From Granulicella sibirica (GTDB lineage Bacteria; Acidobacteriota; Terriglobia; Terriglobales; Acidobacteriaceae): a stretch of DNA of 64,000 bases. A program made the translations under genes and the position numbers. The stretch lies in contig NZ_RDSM01000003.1 in assembly GCF_004115155.1 (NCBI RefSeq), forward strand, positions 372,001-436,000. The letters are read 5' to 3'. This document shows, piece after piece, positions 26,025 to 35,500 of the stretch (its first letter is position 1; each line of letters starts with the position of its first letter). Under the pieces are notes generated by a model. That model ran no database searches and was not told where the DNA came from. It saw only the letters and a program-made list of their open reading frames with translations.

Positions 26025-28415
26025 TTAGGCCGTAGCCATCCACTCGTCACTCGCGGCGAATCCAGCCAACTTGCCGGCGCAGGTAGGTACCGTGAAGGAG
26101 AAGACCGTACCTCTCTGAGGAGCGTCGGAGATCCGGATCCGCCCACCCTGTCTCGTGACTAGGTCTTTTGCTATATGAAGGCCCAGTCCGAGTCCGTTTC
26201 GGCCAGATCCGTTTGGTTCCCCCTGGCCGGCTCTGTCGATCTGGTAGAGATTCTCGAAAACCCGCCCCCTCTGCTCCGGTGGAATTCCGCATCCCGTATC
26301 CGAGACCTGCACGAGCAGGTAGCCGGCACTCTCTTCCGAGACCTGGACGCTGATTGTGCCACCCTCAGGGGTGAACTTGATGGCATTGTCGAGAAGAATG
26401 ATCAGGATCTGGCGAAGACGGGTAGGATCGGCATAAGCGTTGTCAATTTCGATTTGACACTCCGACCGAAGCGAAAGGTTCTTGCGAGCGGCTGCGCCCT
26501 GCATCGTGTCGATGGTATCCGAGACGGCCTCCTGTGCCGAGATCGCCTGCGGATGGATGCTCAGCTTGCCTTCCCTCATTTGCGTGACGGTTAGAAGATC
26601 CTCAATCATGAACTGAAGCTGTTCGACATTCTTGAGAACGATGCCAAGATATTGCTTCTGCTCTGCCGTCGTGCTCCCGGCAAGGCCGTCCGCAATGATG
26701 GAACTGAAGGAATAGATCGACGTAAGCGGAGAGCGTAGCTCGTGCGAGACGTGCGAGAGGAAGTCATCCTTCAGCTTCAACTCCATTTTGTCCACGCGTC
26801 TCGTCTCCGCGATCAGGCTGCGCTGTTCGGTCGCATCGTGAAAGACCAGCACCGCTCCGCGAAGTTCACCTCGATCTCCGAGAATAGGGGCCGCCGAGTC
26901 CTCGATGCCTAACTGGCTTCCGTCGCGGGAGATGAGGTTCGTATTCGGTGCAAGGTTGGTAGCGCTTCGGCTTGCAAGGCACACGACGACCGGATTGTTG
27001 ACGGCCGCACCTGACTCGGCATGAACGATCTGGAAGACCTCCGTGATCGGCAACCCGATGGCCTCGCTGACAGACCATGCGGTCATCCGCTCGGCGACGG
27101 GATTCATCCAGGTGATGTTGGAATAGGCGTCGGTCGTGATAACACCGTCTCCGATGGACTGGAGGGTGACACGGAGCAATTCGTGTTGCTGAGCGAGCGC
27201 TGCGGTCAACTGCCTCGATTCAGTGACATCCCAGTTCGCTCCCACCATGCGAATCGGCTCTCCGGCATCATCACGGGATATCTGCGCAGTCGCGCGAATG
27301 TTGTGGATGCTACCATCCTGCCATAAGACTCTGAACTCCATATCGTATGGCTTTCCACCGGCCAGTGCGTCGTGGAGCGCACCCACAACAGACTCCCGAT
27401 CGTCAGGATGAAGTTGTTCGCGCCACAGCATCTCGTCGGCGGGCTCGCCGGTGTATGTCATGCCGTGAAGACGATGCATCCACCGGTCACAGTGAACAAA
27501 CCCCTTGGCGATATCCCAGTCCCAGATACCGATCCCACCACTATCGGTGGCGAGCGCGACTCGCTCGTTGGCGTCCCTGAGCGCCGTGCGTTCTGCAACC
27601 CTGGCGGTTACATCCTGGAAGGCCCCAGCCAGTCGGATCGGAACACCATCCTTAAGCTCCGCCGCTCCGACGGTGCGGACCCAAATGCGAACGCCGTCGC
27701 AGCGAGTGACGGAAAGCTCGAGGTCCCATCCTTCCCCACCCTCGCATGCTCTCTGCACCGCGGCGGTAATGATCGGGCGGCACTCGGGCGTGTAGAAAGC
27801 GAGTCCTTCTTTGAGCGTCGGCTTGTAATCGAGCGGAACTCGATGGATGCGGTAGGTTTCCGCCGACCACGTTACTTCGTTGGTAACAAGGTCCACCTCC
27901 CAGCCACCAACGCCCGCAATCGTTCCAGTGCGCTCGAGGAACTCCTCGCTCTTTCTCAAGGCTTCACTGCGTTGCTGGTCAGACACGAGAAGGTCAAAGA
28001 AACGCGTGATGTTTTTCGCAATGGCCTGCGATCGCCAGGCGAACAGGATCCCGGCTGGGATCGACGCGGTGGCACAAATGATCTTCAAGGCAATAGAGAA
28101 CTGGTAGAGAGGGAACCAGATGTTGATGATGCGGATCAGGATCGTAGCGCCACTGGCAGCAACAAAGATCTTGAAAGCGGCAAACACCCAAAGGTGAGCT
28201 CTGATTCCCGGTATGTGCTTGATCCTCGATAACAACCATCGAAGCCCGAGAAGAAATGAAGCATACGAGATCACCGTCAGCACATCGGACAGCACGTTTG
28301 TCCAGAGCAGCCAGGGGTGCGCCATGTAAAGCGCGCGCCGGGGCGAGTACTCTGAGGTGAGCAAAGTTTGAACAGGACCCGAAGAGAGAAGAAGCAGGAG
28401 CGAAGTCGGCTGCAT
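26025..28415 (-). CDS. PAS sensor histidine kinase with ethylene-receptor-like membrane domain
   Basis: A 796-residue kinase. Residues 35-115 hold three membrane helices resembling the sensor of plant/cyanobacterial ethylene receptors: LLWTNVLSDVLTVISYASF, then AAFKIFVAASGATILIRI, then ALKIICATASIPAGILF. The Asp and Tyr of helix 1 (D44, Y51) are kept, but the Cys and His of the CGATH copper motif are Ser88 and Ile92 (SGATI). Three PAS domains follow (about 130-530), then HisKA with the phosphorylated His in SHVSHELRSPLTS and a HATPase domain (NAIKFTPEGG, GLGLHIAKDL). The ATG at 28415 is one base after the stop of the response-regulator frame, so I prefer it to a TTG at 28448. The cognate receiver gene is broken by an amber codon. 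Confidence 0.87.
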   Translation of the reverse strand: MQPTSLLLLLSSGPVQTLLTSEYSPRRALYMAHPWLLWTNVLSDVLTVISYASFLLGLRWLLSRIKHIPGIRAHLWVFAAFKIFVAASGATILIRIINIWFPLYQFSIALKIICATASIPAGILFAWRSQAIAKNITRFFDLLVSDQQRSEALRKSEEFLERTGTIAGVGGWEVDLVTNEVTWSAETYRIHRVPLDYKPTLKEGLAFYTPECRPIITAAVQRACEGGEGWDLELSVTRCDGVRIWVRTVGAAELKDGVPIRLAGAFQDVTARVAERTALRDANERVALATDSGGIGIWDWDIAKGFVHCDRWMHRLHGMTYTGEPADEMLWREQLHPDDRESVVGALHDALAGGKPYDMEFRVLWQDGSIHNIRATAQISRDDAGEPIRMVGANWDVTESRQLTAALAQQHELLRVTLQSIGDGVITTDAYSNITWMNPVAERMTAWSVSEAIGLPITEVFQIVHAESGAAVNNPVVVCLASRSATNLAPNTNLISRDGSQLGIEDSAAPILGDRGELRGAVLVFHDATEQRSLIAETRRVDKMELKLKDDFLSHVSHELRSPLTSIYSFSSIIADGLAGSTTAEQKQYLGIVLKNVEQLQFMIEDLLTVTQMREGKLSIHPQAISAQEAVSDTIDTMQGAAARKNLSLRSECQIEIDNAYADPTRLRQILIILLDNAIKFTPEGGTISVQVSEESAGYLLVQVSDTGCGIPPEQRGRVFENLYQIDRAGQGEPNGSGRNGLGLGLHIAKDLVTRQGGRIRISDAPQRGTVFSFTVPTCAGKLAGFAASDEWMATA

Positions 28416-28416
28416 G

Positions 28417-28848
28417 TCAGGAGTGTGTCGCAACTTTGCAAGCGTCAAGGTCGTAGACGACCGAATCGGGATCCGATCCTGATTCGAGTATCCGCTCGAT
28501 CGAGCGCAGGAGCTCGGCGTTCTTGACGGGCTTCTGCAGGAAAATTCGTGCGCCGCAGTTGAGAGCGCGATCTTGATTCATCAACCGATTCCGTCCAGAG
28601 ACAACGATTACAGGGATCTTTGCCAGCTCATCGAGAGCCTAGAGACGTTCGAGAACAGTAAAGCCGTCGCCCGCCGGAAGGCCAAGATCGAGAAGGATCA
28701 GGTCGGGCTGGCGCCGCCGCGCCTCCGCAATGGCTGAAACGCCGTCCTCCGCCGCCTCTACCTCGTAGTTGTTGGCGCGCAGCCTGATCTTCAGGGCAAG
28801 GCGCATCTCCGGATCATCGTCCACTACCAGGATCTTCTTCAGCTTCAT
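28417..28848 (-). pseudogene. Response-regulator receiver gene interrupted by TAG
   Basis: The ATG at 28848 follows GGAGG by 9 bases. The first 69 codons encode a CheY-like receiver half (ILVVDDDPEM acidic pocket, phospho-acceptor Asp54 in ILLDLG). Codon 70 is TAG (28639-28641). The same frame then continues without a stop for 73 codons and completes the receiver fold: IPVIVVSGRN with the switch Ser/Thr position, and IFLQKPVKN with the invariant Lys106, ending at TGA 28417-28419, one base before the kinase ATG. The intact product would be a 143-residue single-domain receiver translationally coupled to the kinase. Either a nonsense mutation, a sequencing error, or suppressed/read-through decoding explains it. 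As written, it yields a 69-residue stub lacking the switch residues. Confidence 0.85.
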
Positions 28849-29187
28849 TTGCGGTGGCCTCCGCAAGCTTCGACCAGCAACACGTTCTGCCCTTGGTGTC
28901 TGGGTGCGATTTGCTCGCTCACGCTTCTATCGGGACCAAGCGCAAGGCCGTTCAGGCGTATCCAGCCAAGCTGACTGCAACGTTTGGGGAATGCTTCGGT
29001 AAGTGGGGAATACACACTCATAGCGTCCGTGCCCCGTTTGTGTCATTGCGGTTAATTCGACGAACAATCACACTCGTCGAAATAGCCTCCTTCCAGCAGG
29101 AGACACGCGCGCCGAAGACCGTGGCATCGCGATGGATGATTAACGAAGTTATTGACGGCGATCGAAGCAAGAAGATGGTGAGAAGCG
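28849..29187. other. Divergent intergenic region of the signalling cluster
   Basis: This lies between the receiver/kinase pair (minus) and the propeller-GGDEF gene (plus). It is relatively AT-rich toward the plus-strand gene. A plus-strand open frame (28854-29327) has no recognisable motif and overlaps the GGDEF gene start, so I do not call it. Confidence 0.4.
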
Positions 29188-32142
29188 ATGGGCTATCTCC
29201 GGAAAGTTCGAGTGCGGCGAGCGAAGTATCTCGCAACTTTACTCATCGTCCTCGTCTCCTTCTCGTCTGTCATCTTCGCGTCGGAATCCAAGCTGACGCA
29301 ATATACCCAGACGGAACTGACCGATAGAAACGGACTCCCGCAGAATTCTGTCGCTTCGGTGACGCAGACGCGCGACGGCTATCTCTGGTTTGGCACGCAG
29401 GAAGGCTTCGCCCGCTTCGACGGAATTCGATTTACCGTCTTCAACACACTCAATAGCCGAGGCTTGAAGGATAACTATATCCAACTCCTCGCTTCGGGTC
29501 TGGATGGAAGCGTTTGGATCGGGACCAGGAGCGGGCTAACCCGCTATAGAGAGGGTGTATTTCGCAGTTACATTACGGCCGATACCCCGCTCACTACGCT
29601 CTTCGCAAGCCGCGACGGAAGCATCTGGGTCGGAAGTGCGGGACGGCTGTACTCGGTCAAAGATGATCAAGTTCGTCTCTACGGAGCAAAGGACGGGTTG
29701 CCGTGCAATGATATCCGCGGCATTGCCGAGACTCCGGACGGAACCATGTGGTTTGCGACGGCCCAGGGGCTGATGAGCCTGAAAGATGGTCGCTTCCGGC
29801 TCTACACAACAACCGACGGTCTTCCGGATAGCAACATTCTAAGAATCGTCGCCTCCCATAACGGATCTCTGTGGTTGGCGACCCCCAAAGGGATCGCTCA
29901 CTGGGATCCAGGTCATGGCCTCCTCGAGAATATAGCCACAGCCAGCATGCCCTCACACGCGCGCATCAGTTCCCTGCTTGTGGACCATGAAGGAATGCTG
30001 TGGGTCGCCTTCATGCACAGCGGAATTGCCTCATTTTCCAAAGGCTCGCTCACTGGCTATACGCATCGCGACGGCTTGCCCTCGGATGATGTGTCCGCCA
30101 TCTACGAGGACCGTGCCAACCACCTTTGGATTGGACTCGCGGAGGGTGGCGCGGTGGAACTCCGAGAGGGGCTCTTCGAGAGCTTCGGGGAGAAGGAAGG
30201 TCTCTCCGAGAACATGATCTGGACCGTCTTGCAGGCCCGCGACGGAAGCGTCTGGGTCGGCACGAACAGCACCGGTCTGAATCATGTCACGAAAGATGGA
30301 AAAGTACGCGTATTTACAACCCGGGATGGCTTGCCCGATGGGTCGGTGAATGGCCTCAGTGAGGCGAGGGACGGAAGTCTCTGGATCGGTTCAGAGCACG
30401 GTATTCTCAGCCGGCTTTTCAATGGCCACATTACCTCCTTTCGAGACGCCGAGAGCCCCGACGCGCGGATTGCTTCGATCCTCGAGGATAGAAATGGCGA
30501 TCTGTGGCTCTCGTTCCACGAACTCAACGGACTCGTGCGGTTTCATGATGGAAAGTTTGAGCACTACAAATCACCGGGGCTGCTGAATACGTCTGTCTTC
30601 GCTCCCGATGGTTCGATCTGGCTCGGCTCGGATCATGGGGGAGTAACTCACTTCTCTTCTGGAACCTTTACGAGCTACACCACGGCAAATGGCTTGTTGA
30701 GCAACTTCGCCCAGGCGATCTATGTCGATCCTGAAGGAGTCACCTGGGCGGGAACATCGCCTGGCGGCTTGAACCGTATCAAGGATGGCAAGATTACGAC
30801 GTACTCTGTCGCCCAGGGCCTGTTCGATCTGACAGTTGGTGCGATTGTCGAGGACGATTCCGGCAACCTCTGGATGACGTGTAACAAAGGTATCTTCCGG
30901 GTAAGCAAGAAGGAACTCAATGACTATGCGGATGGAAAGATCTCTTCCATCCATTCCATCGTGTATGGGACCCCTGACGGGATGAGGGTTGCTGAGTGTA
31001 ACTTTGGCGCAAGTCCGTCGATCTGGAAAGGCGAGAATGGACGCCTCTGGTTTGCCACGGTTGCTGGCGTCGCTTCGATCGACCCAAGGCTCGGCCAGGT
31101 CGTTCCTTCTCCGCCGCCCGCGACGGTCGAAAGCGTGGTGGTCAACCAGAAGGTAGTTCCGTTCCAGCGGGAGGTTATAGCTGGGCCAGAGAGCACCGAT
31201 CTCGAAATCCAGTTCACCGCGCCTGACTTTGTTGCTCCCGAGCGCATCCGATTCCGCTACCGGTTGCGTGGATTCGACCCGAATTGGGTTGAGGTAGGAC
31301 CGCGGCGACAGGCGTTCTACACCAGACTGCCGCCAGGCCACTACTTCTTCGAGGTGCAGGCAGCACATGGCGAGGGGGAGTGGGGACCGAGCGCTCCGGG
31401 AATCAAGCTTCGCATGACACCGCACTTCTGGCAGACGGGATGGTTTCGTCTCTCCTGCGGATTGCTCCTCATTCTGATCTCGGTGGTGACCTATCGCATA
31501 AGGACAGGTTATCTTGTACGCCGTAACGCCGAGTTGGAGCAGCGGGTCTTGCAAAGGACGGCCGAGCTCCAGAAGGCGACCAGGGCCGCGGAAGCAGCTC
31601 AGGCAGCCCTGCATGAGCAGGCCACGAGGGACGGCCTCACAAGGGTGTGGAATCGCCGTTCCATCTTTGAGATTCTGGAACGTGAGATCGATCGATCCCG
31701 GCGAGAGGACGGCGACGTGTGCGTCGTGATGGCCGATCTAGATCACTTCAAACAGGTCAACGACACGCACGGACATCAGGCCGGCGATTGTGTGCTCCAA
31801 GAGGTGGCCCGGCGAATTTCAGGTCTTATGAGACCGTACGATTCGGTTGGCCGCTATGGCGGCGAGGAGTTTCTGATCGTACTTCCAGGTTGCACGCAGG
31901 CCGACGCCTTCACGAGAGCGGAGGAATTTCGCCAAGCCGTCTACGGCATTCCGATACCGTTTGGGCAGAAGAGTGTTACGGCGACCTGCAGCTTCGGACT
32001 CGCGGCAGCGGTCAACGCGGCGAACTGCGAGGAGATGGTGGCTGCGGCGGATGAAGCCCTATACGTAGCCAAGCGAACCGGTAGAAACAAGGTTCACGTG
32101 TACGCCATCGAAGAGAGTCTTTCGACGATTATCTTCAACTAG
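29188..32142 (+). CDS. Two-component-type propeller sensor with GGDEF domain (diguanylate cyclase)
   Basis: A 984-residue protein. After a signal/anchor helix (LATLLIVLVSFSSVIFA), residues about 35-640 carry 13 or so Reg_prop beta-propeller repeats (DGxxWxGTxxGLxR type, e.g. DGYLWFGTQEGFARFDG). A Y_Y_Y domain follows at about 660-735 (FRYRLRGFDPNWVEVG), then a transmembrane helix (LSCGLLLILISVVTYRI), a short coiled coil (ELEQRVLQRTAELQKATRAA) and a GGDEF domain at about 810-975. The signature is GGEEF in GRYGGEEFLIVLPG and metal/substrate residues DLDHFKQVND are present, so it should synthesise cyclic di-GMP. It resembles YfiN-like hybrids where the propeller senses a periplasmic ligand. It lies divergent from a receiver/kinase pair. 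Confidence 0.9.
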   Translation: MGYLRKVRVRRAKYLATLLIVLVSFSSVIFASESKLTQYTQTELTDRNGLPQNSVASVTQTRDGYLWFGTQEGFARFDGIRFTVFNTLNSRGLKDNYIQLLASGLDGSVWIGTRSGLTRYREGVFRSYITADTPLTTLFASRDGSIWVGSAGRLYSVKDDQVRLYGAKDGLPCNDIRGIAETPDGTMWFATAQGLMSLKDGRFRLYTTTDGLPDSNILRIVASHNGSLWLATPKGIAHWDPGHGLLENIATASMPSHARISSLLVDHEGMLWVAFMHSGIASFSKGSLTGYTHRDGLPSDDVSAIYEDRANHLWIGLAEGGAVELREGLFESFGEKEGLSENMIWTVLQARDGSVWVGTNSTGLNHVTKDGKVRVFTTRDGLPDGSVNGLSEARDGSLWIGSEHGILSRLFNGHITSFRDAESPDARIASILEDRNGDLWLSFHELNGLVRFHDGKFEHYKSPGLLNTSVFAPDGSIWLGSDHGGVTHFSSGTFTSYTTANGLLSNFAQAIYVDPEGVTWAGTSPGGLNRIKDGKITTYSVAQGLFDLTVGAIVEDDSGNLWMTCNKGIFRVSKKELNDYADGKISSIHSIVYGTPDGMRVAECNFGASPSIWKGENGRLWFATVAGVASIDPRLGQVVPSPPPATVESVVVNQKVVPFQREVIAGPESTDLEIQFTAPDFVAPERIRFRYRLRGFDPNWVEVGPRRQAFYTRLPPGHYFFEVQAAHGEGEWGPSAPGIKLRMTPHFWQTGWFRLSCGLLLILISVVTYRIRTGYLVRRNAELEQRVLQRTAELQKATRAAEAAQAALHEQATRDGLTRVWNRRSIFEILEREIDRSRREDGDVCVVMADLDHFKQVNDTHGHQAGDCVLQEVARRISGLMRPYDSVGRYGGEEFLIVLPGCTQADAFTRAEEFRQAVYGIPIPFGQKSVTATCSFGLAAAVNAANCEEMVAAADEALYVAKRTGRNKVHVYAIEESLSTIIFN

Positions 32143-32543
32143 CAAGTTCAACTTCATCATGCGCGTTCCTTCGTGGTCGCGGAGATGATCTGAGGCTATT
32201 CGCTATATAGCTCTCAGCCGGCACGGAAGTGCTCTGCGCCTGCAGCCTCCAAAACAAGGATAAGTCTCCGTTCCAATCCAGAACGCCCCGATGCGTCGTC
32301 TGAATAATTATGGGGAGAAAGACATCCCCCTCCCATGCCTGACGTTAATTCGGGGCCGAGCCGATCACGCGAACGAGCCTCGTTGGCTATTTCGCCGTTC
32401 ATTGCGATGCATGCAAAAAGTGCTACTGATTGTTCCGGGCTGTCTTGCTGGTTGAGACGGATGTAACGCTGTGTTACCTTTTCCCACCATCGTTACATGG
32501 GCACAGGCTACGGAACGCCCCACCCTTTTGCAGGTGATTTGCT
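32143..32543. other. Intergenic region upstream of the orphan membrane protein
   Basis: No gene is seen. The notable element is near its end: ATGTAACG (32461-32468) and CGTTACAT (32491-32498) form a perfect 8-bp inverted repeat around a second GTTAC copy (32473-32477). It lies about 45 bases before the start codon, so an operator or leader hairpin is possible. Confidence 0.4.
32461..32498 (+). promoter_or_regulatory. Inverted repeat ATGTAACG / CGTTACAT
   Basis: Perfect 8-bp arms separated by 22 bases. The spacer contains GTGTTAC, which can pair with the left arm instead, making two alternative hairpins just before the orphan gene. Function not known. Confidence 0.35.
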
Positions 32544-35500
32544 ATGGCGCAGCGCTCCCTCATTACTGGTATCGTCGCCGCCGGCATCGCCGCCGCGGCC
32601 ATGCGTGTCGGCACATCGGGGCCGTCCCCTCAACTCGGCGGCAGCAGTGGCTCCGCGGCGACGGCATCGTCCCATCGGCACACGAGCACGCTGGAAGAGA
32701 CGATGGCGAAGATCGACTGGACCGAAGATCTAAAACGCCATCCAAAGGAAACGGGACAACGGTCCGCGGCAAAGGAATTAGATGATGCCATCGCTGACTT
32801 CTACACACCTCGCGGAAGCGAGGGAGAGTCGGCCCCCAAGCCATCATCCACTGCGCAATGCAGCGATCTCGAGGTCATGATCGCCATCGAGCCGGACCCG
32901 GCACACACCCGTCTCGCCCTCTGGTTCGACCGCGATCTCGACACCCTCGGCGATGCGCTCCAGGAAAGCGGTTACCAGTACCAGGGAAACTGGATGCCCT
33001 GGTCCGCGGAAGGCTCATCAAGCGCCCCCGGAGATCGCTTCCTCGACCGTCAGGAACAGCGGCTTTTCTTCGAGGGCCGCGAGCAGATGCCCGGGGTTCT
33101 TCTCTATAGACCAGGCCGAACGAAGGCTACTGAAGGCGCCTGTCCACCAAAGTCTCTCGAAGTGTTTGTCGTAGGAAATTCGCCGACATCGGGAATTAAC
33201 GGAACTCAGTTTCGCGAAGCCATTCGCCAATTTGCCAGACGTTCGAATCAACAGGAGAAGCTAAAGATTCTTGGCCCAAGCTTCAGCGGATCCGGGCCCT
33301 CCTTACGATCTCTGATTGAGGAGATACCCACGCTCCTCGCACAGTCAGGGTCGACTTCATCCACGCACTCTTCCCCCACACTCAAGTCGGTCGAAGTTGC
33401 AAGTGGCTCCATCACGGATCCTGACTGCTCTCACTTTCTGCCGGGCGCACAACAAGCAAGCGGCGGCTGTAGCGTCATGACCGGCAACATACAGAGCAGC
33501 TTCGTCTCCTTCGCCCCTGACTCTTATTCGGTCATCAAGAGCACAGAAGACTTTCTCACCGACAACGCACACGGAAACATCGAGCCGTCGCGGATCGCGG
33601 TGCTCACCGAGGATGAGAGTAACTTCGGCCTTAATATCAGGGACGCCAGCAAGCCCACCGCCAATGGCTCCGCAACCAGATCAGCCGCGGGGACGGAGGA
33701 ACGCAGCAAGGTCCTTAACGTCACCTACCCACGCGGCATCTCTCATCTTCGCACTGCTTACCAGAAGAGCAGTATCTGGGGCTTTGGCGGAACAACGGAG
33801 GGCTCCGGAAGCGTCAATCTCAATCTCGATTTCGATGAAACAACCATCGACGAGGATTCCGTCCCTGTCTTCGCCCACCAGCAGATGCCGGTTTCGCAGG
33901 AGAGCAACGTCTATCAGCTCACCACAATGCTGCGCGAGCGAGGCATTCAGGCAGTTATTCTCAGCGGCACAGACGTACTCGACGTAATCTTTGTCGCCCA
34001 GATCCTCGCGCGACAGGCTCCGAACCTGCTGATCGTCATCTGGGAAGCTGACGATCTGTTCCTCCGGTCCGCGACCAACAGTGTCTTCCGAAACATCTAC
34101 TTCGTCGGGTCATGGCCTCTCATCTCCGAGAACTACTTCTGGAGTCTTCCTGCACATCAAGCGGGAGGACCGCCCGCCACCCAATTTCGAAACTTCACAA
34201 GCGATAACGCCGAAGGATTTCACACAGCCGTCCACTATCTCCTCAGGGACAGTGCTCCGCAAGACGGCTCGCCTGTTCTTGACCTTCCGGACTACCACTC
34301 GCCATTCCGGCGGGAGACGTTCGGGCATCCCCCGTTGTGGCTATGTTCCGAGGATAATGGCCGATTCTGGCCGGTCGCTCTGCTTGACGCGAACGCCGGT
34401 GATACGAAGCGATCGAACTTCCACCTGCCTGACCTCAAACTCTCGAGAGAACCGGCCGGTCTTGACCAACCCCTTCCTCCCCCCGCCTCGCAACGGTTCT
34501 TTCTGGTCATTCTGTCCCTGTTAAGTTTGGCTCACCTCTACTTCTGTCTTGACTTCAAACTCCCGAAGCCGCAAGGCGTCGAGGCTCACTACCTGACGAA
34601 CGATAGAACGACCCGCACCGCTAAGCTCCTGCTTCTTCTCGGCATCAATCTGGTTGGCGTCTTTATGCTCGCCGTTCTTCTTCCTCCGCCTGCCCGGCTT
34701 GGCTTACTCAGTGCCTCGACAGCGCTTCCCTTTGCCATCAGCATGCTTTGTCTCTCGACGGCCGCAACTCTTCTCCTGGGCCGGTTGCCTTCGACCTCTC
34801 CCGGGAAGTGGACGTACGTGCCTCTGTTCCTAGTAGTTGTTGCGGGAACGACCTCGTTCTGGCTCCTGCTCTGGCGGATTCTCCCCCCGTCGATGGGAGT
34901 CGATGGAATGCACGCGCTCTTCGCCTACCGCGTCACGCAGCCTCTGAGCGGAGCCTCGCCCGTTCACTCGTTGTTTCTTGCTTCCGCAGGTCTTGCTTAT
35001 GTCCTCTACAGCCATCTGGGACGTCTCAACTTCACCAGCCAGCTCGCCCCGCGGCTGCCGGACAATAGCGGCTCGATCCCAAACATCCCGAATCAGCAAG
35101 GCTCCAACCGGGTCACCTCCTTGCTGCACTATCCGCCCACGCGGAAGCAGTGGGGCCCTAAGGCTCTGTCGCTCGCAATCCTCTCCGTCACCGCGCTCCT
35201 TCTCTGCTGCGCCGCGGATGTCTCCCCTCGTGTCTTCGATGGCCGAGCAACTCATGTCTGTCTGGAGCTTCTCCTCTCGCTCGTCCTCGTCGCCATCCTG
35301 TGGGATCTCGCGATGGCATTTGCCATCTGGTCGAACCTCAGTAGCCACATCCTCCAGCCGCTTGAGAACTCCTCCCTCCGCCGGGCGTTCAACGCCATCG
35401 GAGGTCTTACCTGGAAGTCTTTCTGGATGCCACAGAACTCTGTCTCCCAGTACCGCGCGATCTTTCGCCTGTTGGAGCAGGCGGAACGGAAACCGCTCCT

